Shown in pieces: positions 1 through 5,877 of a stretch of DNA of 5,877 nt. The stretch covers positions 1 through 5,877 of the forward strand of contig JAQULN010000206.1 in the NCBI GenBank assembly GCA_028718575.1, in the 5' to 3' direction. This stretch comes from Candidatus Krumholzibacteriia bacterium. GTDB taxonomy: Bacteria; Krumholzibacteriota; Krumholzibacteriia; LZORAL124-64-63. The notes under the pieces are model-generated. The model did no database searches and had not been told where the DNA came from. It worked only from the letters and a program-made list of their open reading frames with translations. Each line of letters opens with the position of its first letter. Position 1 is the stretch's first letter. Made by a program: the position numbers and the translations under genes.

Positions 1-572
1 TCTTTGAGCTTGCTGCGGCGCACCGGCGGCGCACCGGCCGCGCGCCGTTGCAGCATTTGCGCGGCGGCGCCGTCGCGGCGGCGGCCGCGGCCGGCCCGGC
101 TGCCTTCGCCTGCGGCGCCGGCCGCAAGGCGAGCTTCGTGGTAGACACCGACGGCTCGGTCCACGGTTGTTCCTATCTCGTGCGGGCGCGGCGTTCGCGC
201 TTGACCCGCGCCGCGCGCCGACTCGCGGCGGGGCTCACCTATGGCCACGTCGCCGATCCCGATTTCGCCGCGCGGTGGCGCGAACCCGCGGCGGCGTCGT
301 CTCCGGCCGACGTGCTGCGTCGCACCGAACGGATGGGCGAGGGACGGCCCTGCGCCGGGTGCGCGTTGGACGACGCCTGCTCGGTCTGTCCTGTGGCGGG
401 AGCCGTGCCTGGCGTTGTTCCCGACGCCCACTGTCTGTTCGCGCGTCTGGCCCACCGCGACAGTATTCGCTTCCAGGAACGCGGTCCTTTGGCCGACTTG
501 CTGCGGGCCGGCGGTCTGCGCGACGACGCGTTGCGGCAGGTCGCGAGCTGGATCGCGTGCGCGCGATCGTAA
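1..572 (+). CDS. SPASM-domain protein, probably radical SAM maturase (C-terminal part; 5' end outside window)
   Basis: The frame is open from the left edge (first full codon at position 3) to TAA at 570-572, giving about 189 residues. A TTG at 48 could be read as a start, but the open frame before it and the family architecture argue for a gene continuing leftward. Seven cysteine codons (at 111, 168, 351, 360, 378, 387 and 432) match the SPASM auxiliary-cluster pattern: C-X13-G-X4-C (CGAGRKASF...DGSVHGC), a gap, then C-X2-C-X5-C-X2-C-X14-C. SPASM domains bind two extra [4Fe-4S] clusters and usually follow a radical SAM barrel in enzymes that modify peptides or protein side chains (anaerobic sulfatase-maturase, PqqE and RiPP maturases). 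The barrel and its CX3CX2C motif would lie off the window, so substrate and exact family cannot be assigned. No short precursor-peptide gene is recognisable downstream. The linker (about 195-340) is rich in Arg and Ala. SPASM assignment is solid; the radical SAM part is inferred. Confidence 0.8.
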   Translation, partial: FELAAAHRRRTGRAPLQHLRGGAVAAAAAAGPAAFACGAGRKASFVVDTDGSVHGCSYLVRARRSRLTRAARRLAAGLTYGHVADPDFAARWREPAAASSPADVLRRTERMGEGRPCAGCALDDACSVCPVAGAVPGVVPDAHCLFARLAHRDSIRFQERGPLADLLRAGGLRDDALRQVASWIACARS

Positions 573-600
573 TGGCCCTGCGCGCGGGCTGTGGCCGATT

Positions 601-606
601 TATCAT
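601..606 (+). promoter_or_regulatory. Candidate -10 element upstream of fba
   Basis: TATCAT matches the sigma-70 -10 consensus at five of six positions and sits in the only A+T-rich patch (about 597-608) of the 573-720 gap. The bases 16-18 upstream (around 578-583) are a poor -35 match. A 5-bp stem with a 3-nt loop (ACCGG-CAC-CCGGT, 616-628) lies just downstream. This is a pattern match only; a real start site is not shown by the sequence. Confidence 0.25.
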
Positions 607-664
607 TTGGCCGCGACCGGCACCCGGTGTAAGGTCGGTCGTGAGACCTTGCGCAGCGGTACGC

Positions 665-695
665 CGGCGCGGCTCGCCGCCACGGCGCCGTTTTT
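665..695 (+). terminator. Possible intrinsic terminator or attenuator hairpin before fba
   Basis: CGGCGC (665-670) pairs perfectly with GCGCCG (685-690), an all-GC 6-bp stem with a 14-nt loop, followed directly by TTTTT (691-695). T5 is a rare run in this GC-rich window, which gives the arrangement some weight. It could end transcription of the upstream SPASM gene. It lies only 25 nt before the aldolase start, so if fba transcripts begin upstream it would act as a leader attenuator. An alternative small stem (GCGG 669-672 with CCGC 677-680) uses some of the same bases. The stem is short and GC stems are common by chance here, so confidence is moderate. Confidence 0.4.
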
Positions 696-720
696 CGCCA
701 CCTTCGTAGAGGAGCCAGCC

Positions 721-1740
721 ATGCCCCTTGTCCCGATGCGGATCCTGCTGGACCACGCCGCCGAGCACGGCTACGGCGTGGGCGCGTTCAACGTCAACAA
801 CATGGAACAGATCCAGGCCATTATGACCGCTGCCGCCAAGACCAACAGCCCGGTCATCGTACAGGCCAGCCGCGGCGCGCGGTCCTACTCGAACGACAAC
901 TACCTGCGCCACCTCATGCTGGCCGCCGCCGAACTGAACCCGCAGATCCCGATCGTCATGCATCTGGACCACGGCAACAGCCCGGCCACCTGCTACAGCG
1001 CCATCCAGCAGGGCTTCACGTCGGTGATGATGGACGGCTCGCTGCAGGAGGACGGCAAGACGCCCGCGAGCTACGACTATAACGTCGCGGCGACCCGCAA
1101 GGTGGTCGAGGTTGCCCACACGCTGGGCATCACCGTCGAAGCCGTACTCGGCTGCCTGGGCGGCATCGAGGACGGTCACGGCGCCGGCCTCTCGGGCGAC
1201 GAGGCGCTGGCCCACCTGACCGATCCCGACCAGGCCGGCGATTTCGTGGCGGCCACCGGCTGCGACGCGCTCGCCGTGGCGATCGGCACGAGCCACGGCG
1301 CCTACAAGTTCAAGAAGAAGCCGACGGGGGATGTCCTGAAGATGGACGTGATCGAGAAGATCCACCGCAAGCTGCCGAACTGCCACCTGGTGATGCATGG
1401 CTCCAGCTCGGTGCCCAAGACGCTGGTCGATATCATCAACAAGTACGGCGGCGACATCAAGGAGACCTACGGCGTGCCGGTCGAGGAGATCCAGCGCGGC
1501 ATCAAGCACGGCGTGCGCAAGATCAACGTGGACACTGACAACCGCCTCGCCATCACCGGCGCGATCCGTAAGGTCTTCAGCGAAACGCCGGGCAAGTTCG
1601 ATCCGCGCGATTACCTCAAACCGGCGCGCGCGGCGATGGCCTTGGTCGTCGAGGAACGCATGATCGCCTTCGGCCAGGCAGGCTGGGCCGACAAGATCAA
1701 GTGCGTCAGCCTGACCGACATGGCGGCGCGCTACGCCTAG
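721..1740 (+). CDS. fba: Class II fructose-1,6-bisphosphate aldolase (339 aa)
   Basis: Cytosolic metal-dependent aldolase that interconverts fructose-1,6-bisphosphate with dihydroxyacetone phosphate and glyceraldehyde-3-phosphate in glycolysis, gluconeogenesis or the Calvin cycle. The 339-residue length and motifs fit the class IIB (CbbA-like) group of about 345 residues: [10 protein letters not shown] near 22-31; HLDHG with catalytic Asp83 and metal ligand His84; MMDGS with Asp105; GTSHGAYKF with His192; VMHGSSSV with His226 and phosphate-binding serines; KINVDTD at 267-273. Start: ATG preceded by AGAGGAG at 708-714 with a 6-nt spacer. Odd points: the conserved E-x-E-L-G segment reads [10 protein letters not shown], so the second Glu, a buried-site metal ligand in characterised class II enzymes (E. 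coli Glu174), is Val142; and the loop after it seems several residues shorter than in typical relatives. The gene is separated by 148 nt from both neighbours and is probably its own transcription unit. Family is certain; full activity is less so. Confidence 0.95.
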   Translation: MPLVPMRILLDHAAEHGYGVGAFNVNNMEQIQAIMTAAAKTNSPVIVQASRGARSYSNDNYLRHLMLAAAELNPQIPIVMHLDHGNSPATCYSAIQQGFTSVMMDGSLQEDGKTPASYDYNVAATRKVVEVAHTLGITVEAVLGCLGGIEDGHGAGLSGDEALAHLTDPDQAGDFVAATGCDALAVAIGTSHGAYKFKKKPTGDVLKMDVIEKIHRKLPNCHLVMHGSSSVPKTLVDIINKYGGDIKETYGVPVEEIQRGIKHGVRKINVDTDNRLAITGAIRKVFSETPGKFDPRDYLKPARAAMALVVEERMIAFGQAGWADKIKCVSLTDMAARYA

Positions 1741-1755
1741 CCGGAGCGATCGCGG

Positions 1756-1783
1756 TTGTCTTTGTGAGATCGCAGGCGCTAAT
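1756..1783 (+). promoter_or_regulatory. Candidate sigma-70-like promoter for kbl-hydE
   Basis: TTGTCT (1756-1761) and GCTAAT (1778-1783) are separated by 16 nt. Each matches its consensus hexamer at four of six positions and they lie in a relatively A+T-rich stretch after the aldolase stop codon. Placement about 100 nt upstream of kbl would make the inverted repeat at 1804-1839 part of the transcript leader. Weak matches; inference only. Confidence 0.25.
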
Positions 1784-1803
1784 TTGCGCGCCGATATCCC
1801 GCG

Positions 1804-1839
1804 CCGACCGGCGGCCGCCAAGGGCAGGCTGCCGGTCGG
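1804..1839 (+). repeat. Perfect 9-bp inverted repeat (stem-loop) in the fba-kbl gap
   Basis: CCGACCGGC (1804-1812) is the exact reverse complement of GCCGGTCGG (1831-1839), with an 18-nt loop. No T tract follows, so it is not a standard intrinsic terminator. It sits 49 nt before the kbl start codon and could be a leader hairpin, a regulator binding site, or a 3'-end stabilising structure for the fba transcript. Visible directly; function unknown. Confidence 0.5.
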
Positions 1840-1876
1840 TCGTATCAGCCTGGACGCTATGGACCGCCGTCGCCGC

Positions 1877-1881
1877 GGAGG
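1877..1881 (+). promoter_or_regulatory. Shine-Dalgarno site fixing the kbl start
   Basis: GGAGG lies 7 nt before ATG 1889. The same frame is open further upstream with possible starts TTG 1784 and ATG 1859, but neither has a comparable site, and ATG 1889 gives the family's usual length and N-terminus. Confidence 0.8.
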
Positions 1882-1888
1882 CAACGCG

Positions 1889-3085
1889 ATGCTTGGCGAA
1901 TTGAAATCCATCCTCGGACGCGAACTGGCATCCCTGCGCGAGCAGGGGTTGTACAAGGAAGAACGCGTCCTGCAGAGCCCGCAGGGAGCCGTCGTCACCG
2001 TGGGCGGGCGCGAGGTGCTCAATTTCTGCGCCAACAACTACCTGGGACTGGCCGCCGACCCGCGGGTGGTCGCCGCGGCGCGGCGCACGCTCGAGCGCTG
2101 GGCGTACGGACTCAGTTCGGTCCGCTTCATCTGCGGCACCACCGAGCTACACACCCGGCTCGAGCGCGAACTGGCCGACTTCCTCGGACTCGAAGACGCG
2201 GTCCTCTACGCCGCCTGCTTCGACGCCAACGGCGGCGTGTTCGAGCCGTTGCTGGGCGAGGACTGCGCCATCATCACCGACCAGCTCAACCACGCCTCGA
2301 TCATCGACGGCGTGCGGCTCAGCAAGGCCCAGCGCTTCATCTATCGCCACTCCGACATGGAATCGCTCGCCAAGCGGCTGCAGGAGGCGGGCGAGTTGCG
2401 CGTGCGCCTGATCGTCACGGACGGCGTTTTTTCGATGGACGGCGACTTCGCGCGCCTGCCGGAGATCTGCGACCTGGCGGAACAGCACGCGGCGCTGGTG
2501 CTCGTGGACGAGAGCCACGCCACGGGGTTCACCGGTCCGACCGGCCGCGGCACCCACGAGAAGTTCGGCGTCATGGACCGCGTCGATCTGATCACGACTA
2601 CGCTCGGCAAGGCTCTCGGCGGCGGCCTCGGCGGCGCCATCGCCGGCCCGCACGAACTCATCGCCTGGCTGCGCCAGAAATCGCGGCCCTACCTGTTCAG
2701 CAACTCGCTGCCGCCGGTGGTCTGCGGCGCCACCCTCGAGGTCCTGCGCATCCTGCGCGAAGATCCGTTGCCGCTGCAGACGCTCGACGCCAATCAGCGG
2801 CGCCTGCGCCAAGGTCTGATCGAGCTGGGATTCGACATCGATCCGGGCGACCATCCGATCGTGCCGGTGCACTTCCGGCGCTTCGCAACCGATGCGATCA
2901 TGGCCCAGAACATGAGTCGCGACCTCCTGCTGGCGGGCATCTACTGCATCGGCTTCAGCTACCCGGTGGTGCCGCCCGGCCAGGCGCGCATTCGCCTGCA
3001 GGCGTCCGCCGCGCATACGCCGGAGCATATCGATCGCCTGCTCGCCGCGTTCGCCAAGGTCGGACGCAAGCACGGAGCGATCTGA
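1889..3085 (+). CDS. kbl: 2-amino-3-ketobutyrate CoA ligase (glycine C-acetyltransferase), 398 aa
   Basis: PLP-dependent alpha-oxoamine synthase that cleaves 2-amino-3-ketobutyrate with CoA to glycine and acetyl-CoA (second step of threonine breakdown after threonine dehydrogenase), or runs in reverse. Its length equals that of E. coli Kbl (398 aa). Motifs in order: FCANNYLGLA near 36-45; GLSSVRFICGT, the Kbl/AONS substrate-site region; ACFDANGG with Cys110-Gly116; NHASIIDG with His135, the expected PLP-stacking residue; DESHATGF with Asp207 and His210 contacting the PLP ring; TLGKALGG with Lys241 as the Schiff-base lysine; RPYLFSNSLPP; and a C-terminal PVVPPGQARIRLQ...AHTPEHID block typical of Kbl. 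FICGT and SNSLPP favour Kbl over BioF or serine palmitoyltransferase. The glycine-rich stretch after the lysine reads GGGLGG where E. coli Kbl has GGASGG. It is followed after 6 nt by hydE, so the two are probably one operon. No threonine dehydrogenase gene is in the window. Confidence 0.93.
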   Translation: MLGELKSILGRELASLREQGLYKEERVLQSPQGAVVTVGGREVLNFCANNYLGLAADPRVVAAARRTLERWAYGLSSVRFICGTTELHTRLERELADFLGLEDAVLYAACFDANGGVFEPLLGEDCAIITDQLNHASIIDGVRLSKAQRFIYRHSDMESLAKRLQEAGELRVRLIVTDGVFSMDGDFARLPEICDLAEQHAALVLVDESHATGFTGPTGRGTHEKFGVMDRVDLITTTLGKALGGGLGGAIAGPHELIAWLRQKSRPYLFSNSLPPVVCGATLEVLRILREDPLPLQTLDANQRRLRQGLIELGFDIDPGDHPIVPVHFRRFATDAIMAQNMSRDLLLAGIYCIGFSYPVVPPGQARIRLQASAAHTPEHIDRLLAAFAKVGRKHGAI

Positions 3086-3091
3086 CAGGGC

Positions 3092-4174
3092 ATGACGACC
3101 CTCGAGGGCATCTTCGCCAAGCCGCGCCTCGCGCAACGCGACCTCGCGCGGCTGCTCGCGCTCGACGATCCCGCCGAGCTGCAGCAGCTCTACGCGGCCG
3201 CGTACGCGGTCAAGGTACGCGAGCTGGGCAAGGTGGTGCACCTGCGCGGCCTCATCGAAGTGAGCAACCTCTGCGTTCGCAACTGCCTCTACTGCGGCAT
3301 CCGCCGGGGACACGCGACGGTCGAACGCTACACGATCCCCGAGGACGAAGTCCTCGCCGCGGCCGCGTGGGTTTGGCAGGAGGGCCTGGGCTCGGTCGTG
3401 CTGCAAAGCGGCGAGCGCACCGACGAGGCGTTCCTCGCTTACGTCGAGCGGCTGCTTGGCGGCATGCGCGACCTCTCTCAGGCCGGCCTGGGCGTGACGC
3501 TCTCGCTGGGCGAGCAGACCGAGGCCACGTACCGGCGCTGGCGGCGCGCAGGAGCGCACCGTTATCTGCTGCGCCTCGAGACCGCGAACCCCGAGATCTT
3601 CGCCGCCATTCATCCGCCCGGCCAGAACCTGGCGAGCCGACTCGCCTGCCTCGCGAGCCTGCGCCGCTGCGGCTACCAGGTCGGCACCGGCGTCATGATC
3701 GGTCTGCCCGGCCAGACCGCGCGAGACCTCGCCCGCGACGTGCTCATGATGCGCGACCTTGACGTCGACATGGTGGGCATGGGCCCGTTCATCCCCTGCG
3801 CGCAGACGCCGCTCGCCGACAGTCTCGGCGATTTCGACGCGCGGCGCGCGGCGCAGCTCGAGTTGGGCTTGAAGATGATCGCCTGCGTGCGCCTGGTGAT
3901 GCCTGACATAAACATCGCTGCTTCGACCGCTCTGCAGGCCCTGGCGCCTGACGGTCGCGAGCGCGGCTTGCTGGCCGGCGCCAACATCCTGATGCCCAAC
4001 GTCACCGATCCGCGCTACCGGCGTGGCTATCAGCTCTACGACGGCAAGCCGGGCCTCGACGAGACCTCGCGCGAGAGCCGCGACCGCCTCGCCGCCGCTG
4101 TTGCCCGCGCCGGCGAGCGCGTCGCGCTCGCCGAGCGTGGCGACAGCCTCCGGTTCCGGCGCCGGGGCGCCTGA
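3092..4174 (+). CDS. hydE: HydE-like radical SAM protein, [FeFe]-hydrogenase H-cluster maturase (360 aa)
   Basis: HydE acts with HydG and HydF to build the diiron subcluster of [FeFe]-hydrogenase, processing the organometallic Fe-cysteine product of HydG. Seen here: the radical SAM motif C-X3-C-X2-C as NLCVRNCLYCGIRR (Cys61, 65, 68); VVLQSGE (102-108) for the SAM-side glycine-rich strand; LSLGE (137-141); LLRLETAN with Glu163; GTGVMIGLPGQT (198-209); GPFIP (231-235); and ASTALQALAPDGRERGL with GANILMPNVTDPRYR, a C-terminal signature of HydE. Biotin synthase and PylB share the fold but not this C-terminal block. The optional second-cluster motif C-X7-C-X2-C seems lost: the positions read Gly321, Ser329, Arg332. 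The ATG lies 6 nt after the kbl stop; AGGG (3087-3090) is too close to the ATG for a normal ribosome site and GGAG (3074-3077) inside kbl is rather far, so translational coupling to kbl is likely. HydF and HydG are not in the window, so a non-hydrogenase role cannot be excluded. Confidence 0.85.
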   Translation: MTTLEGIFAKPRLAQRDLARLLALDDPAELQQLYAAAYAVKVRELGKVVHLRGLIEVSNLCVRNCLYCGIRRGHATVERYTIPEDEVLAAAAWVWQEGLGSVVLQSGERTDEAFLAYVERLLGGMRDLSQAGLGVTLSLGEQTEATYRRWRRAGAHRYLLRLETANPEIFAAIHPPGQNLASRLACLASLRRCGYQVGTGVMIGLPGQTARDLARDVLMMRDLDVDMVGMGPFIPCAQTPLADSLGDFDARRAAQLELGLKMIACVRLVMPDINIAASTALQALAPDGRERGLLAGANILMPNVTDPRYRRGYQLYDGKPGLDETSRESRDRLAAAVARAGERVALAERGDSLRFRRRGA

Positions 4175-4215
4175 GAAGTCCCGGTCAGAATCTTGTCGGA
4201 ACTGCTGGCGCCGCC

Positions 4216-4242
4216 TTGCCGAGCGCCGCCGGTCGTTATACC
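4216..4242 (+). promoter_or_regulatory. Candidate promoter for the EF-G gene
   Basis: TTGCCG (4216-4221) and TATACC (4237-4242) are each four-of-six matches to the sigma-70 hexamers, but the spacer is 15 nt, shorter than ideal. TTATACC is the most A+T-rich point in the 231-nt gap between hydE and the EF-G gene. Inference from pattern only. Confidence 0.25.
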
Positions 4243-4276
4243 TTCCCGCCGGGCACTCAGCAGAGGAACCTGGCAC

Positions 4277-4300
4277 CGAGGTTGGCCGCGGCCAACCTCG
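4277..4300 (+). repeat. Perfect 24-nt palindrome upstream of the EF-G gene
   Basis: The 24 bases are identical to their own reverse complement; the left arm is CGAGGTTGGCCG. As RNA it could form a 10-bp stem with a 4-nt loop. The following bases (CTGTTGTCTG) contain scattered but not consecutive T residues, so it is a poor intrinsic terminator. It may be a hydE terminator of the Rho-assisted kind, an operator for a dimeric regulator, or a leader hairpin of the EF-G transcript. The symmetry is directly visible; the role is not. Confidence 0.6.
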
Positions 4301-4348
4301 CTGTTGTCTGACCAGCAGCTCCTTGCGGCGGCCGTGCTCCCGCCACCA

Positions 4349-4390
4349 GGCCGCCTCGGCGGCCGCAACGCCCGCTGCGCGGCGGCGGGC
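4349..4390 (+). repeat. Two GC-rich stem-loops in the EF-G leader
   Basis: GGCCGCC (4349-4355) pairs with GGCGGCC (4358-4364) around a 2-nt centre, and GCCCGC (4370-4375) pairs with GCGGGC (4385-4390). The second ends 15 nt before the start codon, just ahead of the weak ribosome site GGGA (4397-4400), so it might limit initiation. In sequence this GC-rich such short stems can arise by chance. With the palindrome and the promoter candidate they are the only structure I see in 4175-4405; no gene is supported there. Confidence 0.3.
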
Positions 4391-4405
4391 CAGACCGGGA
4401 CGACG

Positions 4406-5877
4406 ATGATGACGAGCGATCTGAGCAGGGTCCGCAACATCGGGATCAGCGCCCACATCGATTCGGGCAAGACCACGCTGACCGAGCGGATCCTTTTCTA
4501 CACCGGCCGCATTCGGACCATCCACGAGGTCAAGGGAAAGGACGGCGTCGGCGCCACGATGGACTCCATGGATCTCGAGCGCGAGCGCGGGATCACTATC
4601 CAGTCGGCGGCGACCAACTGCGAGTGGGCCGGCTATACGATCAACCTGATCGACACGCCCGGGCACGTCGATTTCACGATCGAGGTCGAGCGCGCGCTGC
4701 GGGTGCTCGACGGCGCCATCCTGGTGCTGTGCGCAGTGGCCGGCGTCCAGTCCCAGTCGATCACGGTCGATCGGCAGATGAAGCGCTACGGCGTGCCGCG
4801 GCTCGCCTTCGTCAACAAATGCGATCGCTCCGGCGCCAGCCCTCTGCGGGTAACCGACCAACTGCGGGAGAAGCTGGGCCACAACGCGGTGCTGCTGCAG
4901 CTGCCGCTCGGCCTGGAAGCCGCCCACCAGGGCGTGATCGACCTGGTGAACATGCAAGCGGCGACGTTCACCGGTCCGCACGGCGAGACGATTAGCTGGA
5001 GCGAGATCCCGGCCCACCTGCAGGTGGAGGCGCAAGCGCGCCGGGAACTGCTGCTCGACGCCGTCAGCATGTTCAGCGACGAGCTGACCGAGGCGATCTT
5101 CGCCGACGTGGTCACACCCGAACTGATCCACACCGCGATCCGCCGGGGCGTCCTCGCCAACGCGCTGACGCCGGTTCTGCTGGGCAGCGCCTACAAGAAC
5201 AAGGGCGTCCAACTGCTTCTGGACGCGGTCGTCCGCTATCTGCCCGATCCAACCCAGGTGGCCAACATCGCGCTGGAGATCGGCCGCGACGGCAGCGAGC
5301 GCAGTTTCGCCTTGGCCAACGATCCGGCCAACGACCTCGTGGCCCACGCGTTCAAGCTGGAGGACGGACCCTACGGCCAGCTCACTTACATCCGCCTGTA
5401 CGATGGTGAGATCCGCAAGGGAAGCGAGATCACGAACACCCGCACCGGCAAGAAGGTCAAGGTGGGGCGCCTGGGCCGCATGCACGCCGACCAGATGGAG
5501 GATATCGAGTCGGCGCGCGCCGGGGACATCGTCGCATTGTTCGGCATCGATTGCGCCAGCGGCGACACGTTCACCGGCGGCCGGCAGATCTCCCTGACCA
5601 GCATGCACGTGCCGGAGCCGGTGGTCTCGCTGGCGATCGCGCCGGCCGACAACAAGTCGCAGGCCAAGCTGGCCAAGGCGCTGCACCGTTTCACGCGCGA
5701 GGATCCCACTTTCCTGACCGCCGTCGACCCCGAAACGGGCGACACGCTGATCCGCGGGATGGGCGAGCTGCACCTGGAGGTCTACGTCGAGCGCATGCGC
5801 CGCGAATTCGGCGTCGCCGTCGCGACGGGCCAGCCGAAGGTCGCGTATCGCGAAACGCTGACCCGCACGGTGGGGTT
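4406..5877 (+). CDS. fusA: Elongation factor G, mitochondrial-EFG1/spdEFG1 type (first 490 codons; 3' end outside window)
   Basis: Translational GTPase that drives tRNA-mRNA translocation on the ribosome. The frame is unbroken to the right edge: 490 codons of a protein usually near 700 residues. GTPase motifs: G1 AHIDSGKTT (16-24), G2 [11 protein letters not shown] with Thr64, G3 DTPGH (83-87) with catalytic His87, G4 NKCD (137-140), G5 GSAYK (260-264). Domain II (about 310-400) contains RMHADQMED from Arg358 and [10 protein letters not shown] (380-389); domain III includes MGELHLEV; and [10 protein letters not shown] opens domain IV, which is cut off. The segments [12 protein letters not shown], RMHxxxMED and [13 protein letters not shown] are hallmarks shared with mitochondrial EFG1 and the spirochaete/planctomycete/delta-proteobacterial EF-G1 group. 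That lineage often has a second EF-G paralogue for ribosome recycling. Two adjacent ATGs (4406, 4409) are possible starts, both with only a weak GGGA (4397-4400) ahead. It follows hydE by 231 nt and is probably separately transcribed, not in the usual rpsL-rpsG-fusA-tuf cluster on its left side. Confidence 0.95.
   Translation, partial: MMTSDLSRVRNIGISAHIDSGKTTLTERILFYTGRIRTIHEVKGKDGVGATMDSMDLERERGITIQSAATNCEWAGYTINLIDTPGHVDFTIEVERALRVLDGAILVLCAVAGVQSQSITVDRQMKRYGVPRLAFVNKCDRSGASPLRVTDQLREKLGHNAVLLQLPLGLEAAHQGVIDLVNMQAATFTGPHGETISWSEIPAHLQVEAQARRELLLDAVSMFSDELTEAIFADVVTPELIHTAIRRGVLANALTPVLLGSAYKNKGVQLLLDAVVRYLPDPTQVANIALEIGRDGSERSFALANDPANDLVAHAFKLEDGPYGQLTYIRLYDGEIRKGSEITNTRTGKKVKVGRLGRMHADQMEDIESARAGDIVALFGIDCASGDTFTGGRQISLTSMHVPEPVVSLAIAPADNKSQAKLAKALHRFTREDPTFLTAVDPETGDTLIRGMGELHLEVYVERMRREFGVAVATGQPKVAYRETLTRTVG

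Noticed and set aside
572..709. Small 45-codon ORF whose ATG overlaps the SPASM gene stop (TAATG)
   Set aside because: The overlap suggests coupling, but the product is Arg/Pro-rich without family resemblance, it lacks its own ribosome site, and it runs through the candidate promoter and terminator hairpin.
1784..1888. N-terminal extension of kbl from TTG 1784 or ATG 1859
   Set aside because: Would add up to 35 Arg-rich residues foreign to the family and would run across the inverted repeat; ATG 1889 has a strong GGAGG site and gives the usual 398-residue length.
235..2037. 600-codon minus-strand open frame opposite the aldolase gene
   Set aside because: Also in register with the aldolase codons; a shadow of GC-rich coding with no domain signature.
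1889..4174. Reading kbl-hydE as bioF-bioB (biotin synthesis)
   Set aside because: The enzyme classes match superficially (alpha-oxoamine synthase plus radical SAM), but the detailed motifs are those of Kbl and the C-terminal MPNVTDPRYR...YQLYDGKP block is HydE-like, not biotin synthase.
4023..4409. Plus-strand ORF covering the end of hydE and the gap before the EF-G gene
   Set aside because: Out of frame with hydE, low-complexity Arg/Ala/Ser composition, and contains the palindrome; no coding evidence.
2147..5773. Open frame of about 1200 codons on the minus strand across kbl, hydE, the gap and the EF-G gene
   Set aside because: It is exactly in register with the sense codons of all three genes, which share one frame, so an antisense stop needs a sense TTA, CTA or TCA codon; these are rare in such GC-rich genes. 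The translation shows no recognisable family, while the + strand encodes three clear proteins.

Overview
The window is very G+C-rich (about two thirds or more by eye) and holds five genes, all on the + strand, with no stop-interrupted or frameshifted gene visible. The best clue to the organism is the last gene. It encodes an elongation factor G of the mitochondrial-EFG1-like type known from spirochaetes, planctomycetes and delta-proteobacteria/myxobacteria (the 'spdEFG1' group), not the ordinary EF-G of gamma-proteobacteria or Gram-positives. A HydE-type radical SAM protein suggests an anaerobic or facultative lifestyle with [FeFe]-hydrogenase, although no hydrogenase, HydF or HydG lies in the window. 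A high-GC member of Myxococcota, Planctomycetota or a related poorly cultured phylum fits; I cannot say which.

Layout. (1) Positions 1-572: 3' end of a gene for a SPASM-domain protein with a complete seven-cysteine set; its N-terminal part is off the left edge. (2) 573-720: intergenic, with a -10-like hexamer and a GC stem running straight into five T residues (terminator or attenuator candidate). (3) 721-1740: class II fructose-1,6-bisphosphate aldolase, which appears to lack one conserved metal-binding glutamate. (4) 1741-1888: intergenic, with a weak promoter candidate and a perfect 9-bp inverted repeat. (5) 1889-3085: 2-amino-3-ketobutyrate CoA ligase (kbl). (6) 3092-4174: hydE-like radical SAM gene, only 6 nt after kbl and probably co-translated with it. 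(7) 4175-4405: intergenic leader with a perfect 24-nt palindrome and further GC hairpins. (8) 4406-5877: 5' 490 codons of the EF-G gene, cut by the right edge.

How the genes may fit together. Aldolase (central carbon metabolism) and EF-G (translation) look like independent housekeeping genes with their own leaders. The unusual unit is kbl-hydE. Kbl makes glycine and acetyl-CoA. HydE takes part in building the [FeFe]-hydrogenase H-cluster, whose dithiomethylamine bridge has been reported to draw on serine and glycine-cleavage (aminomethyl-lipoyl H-protein) chemistry. A supply link is possible but is inference only; the pairing could also be accidental. I see no CRISPR array, transposon, tRNA or rRNA. 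The most notable points are the kbl-hydE coupling, the substituted metal ligand in the aldolase, the loss of all three C-terminal cluster cysteines in HydE, and the 24-nt palindrome before the EF-G gene.
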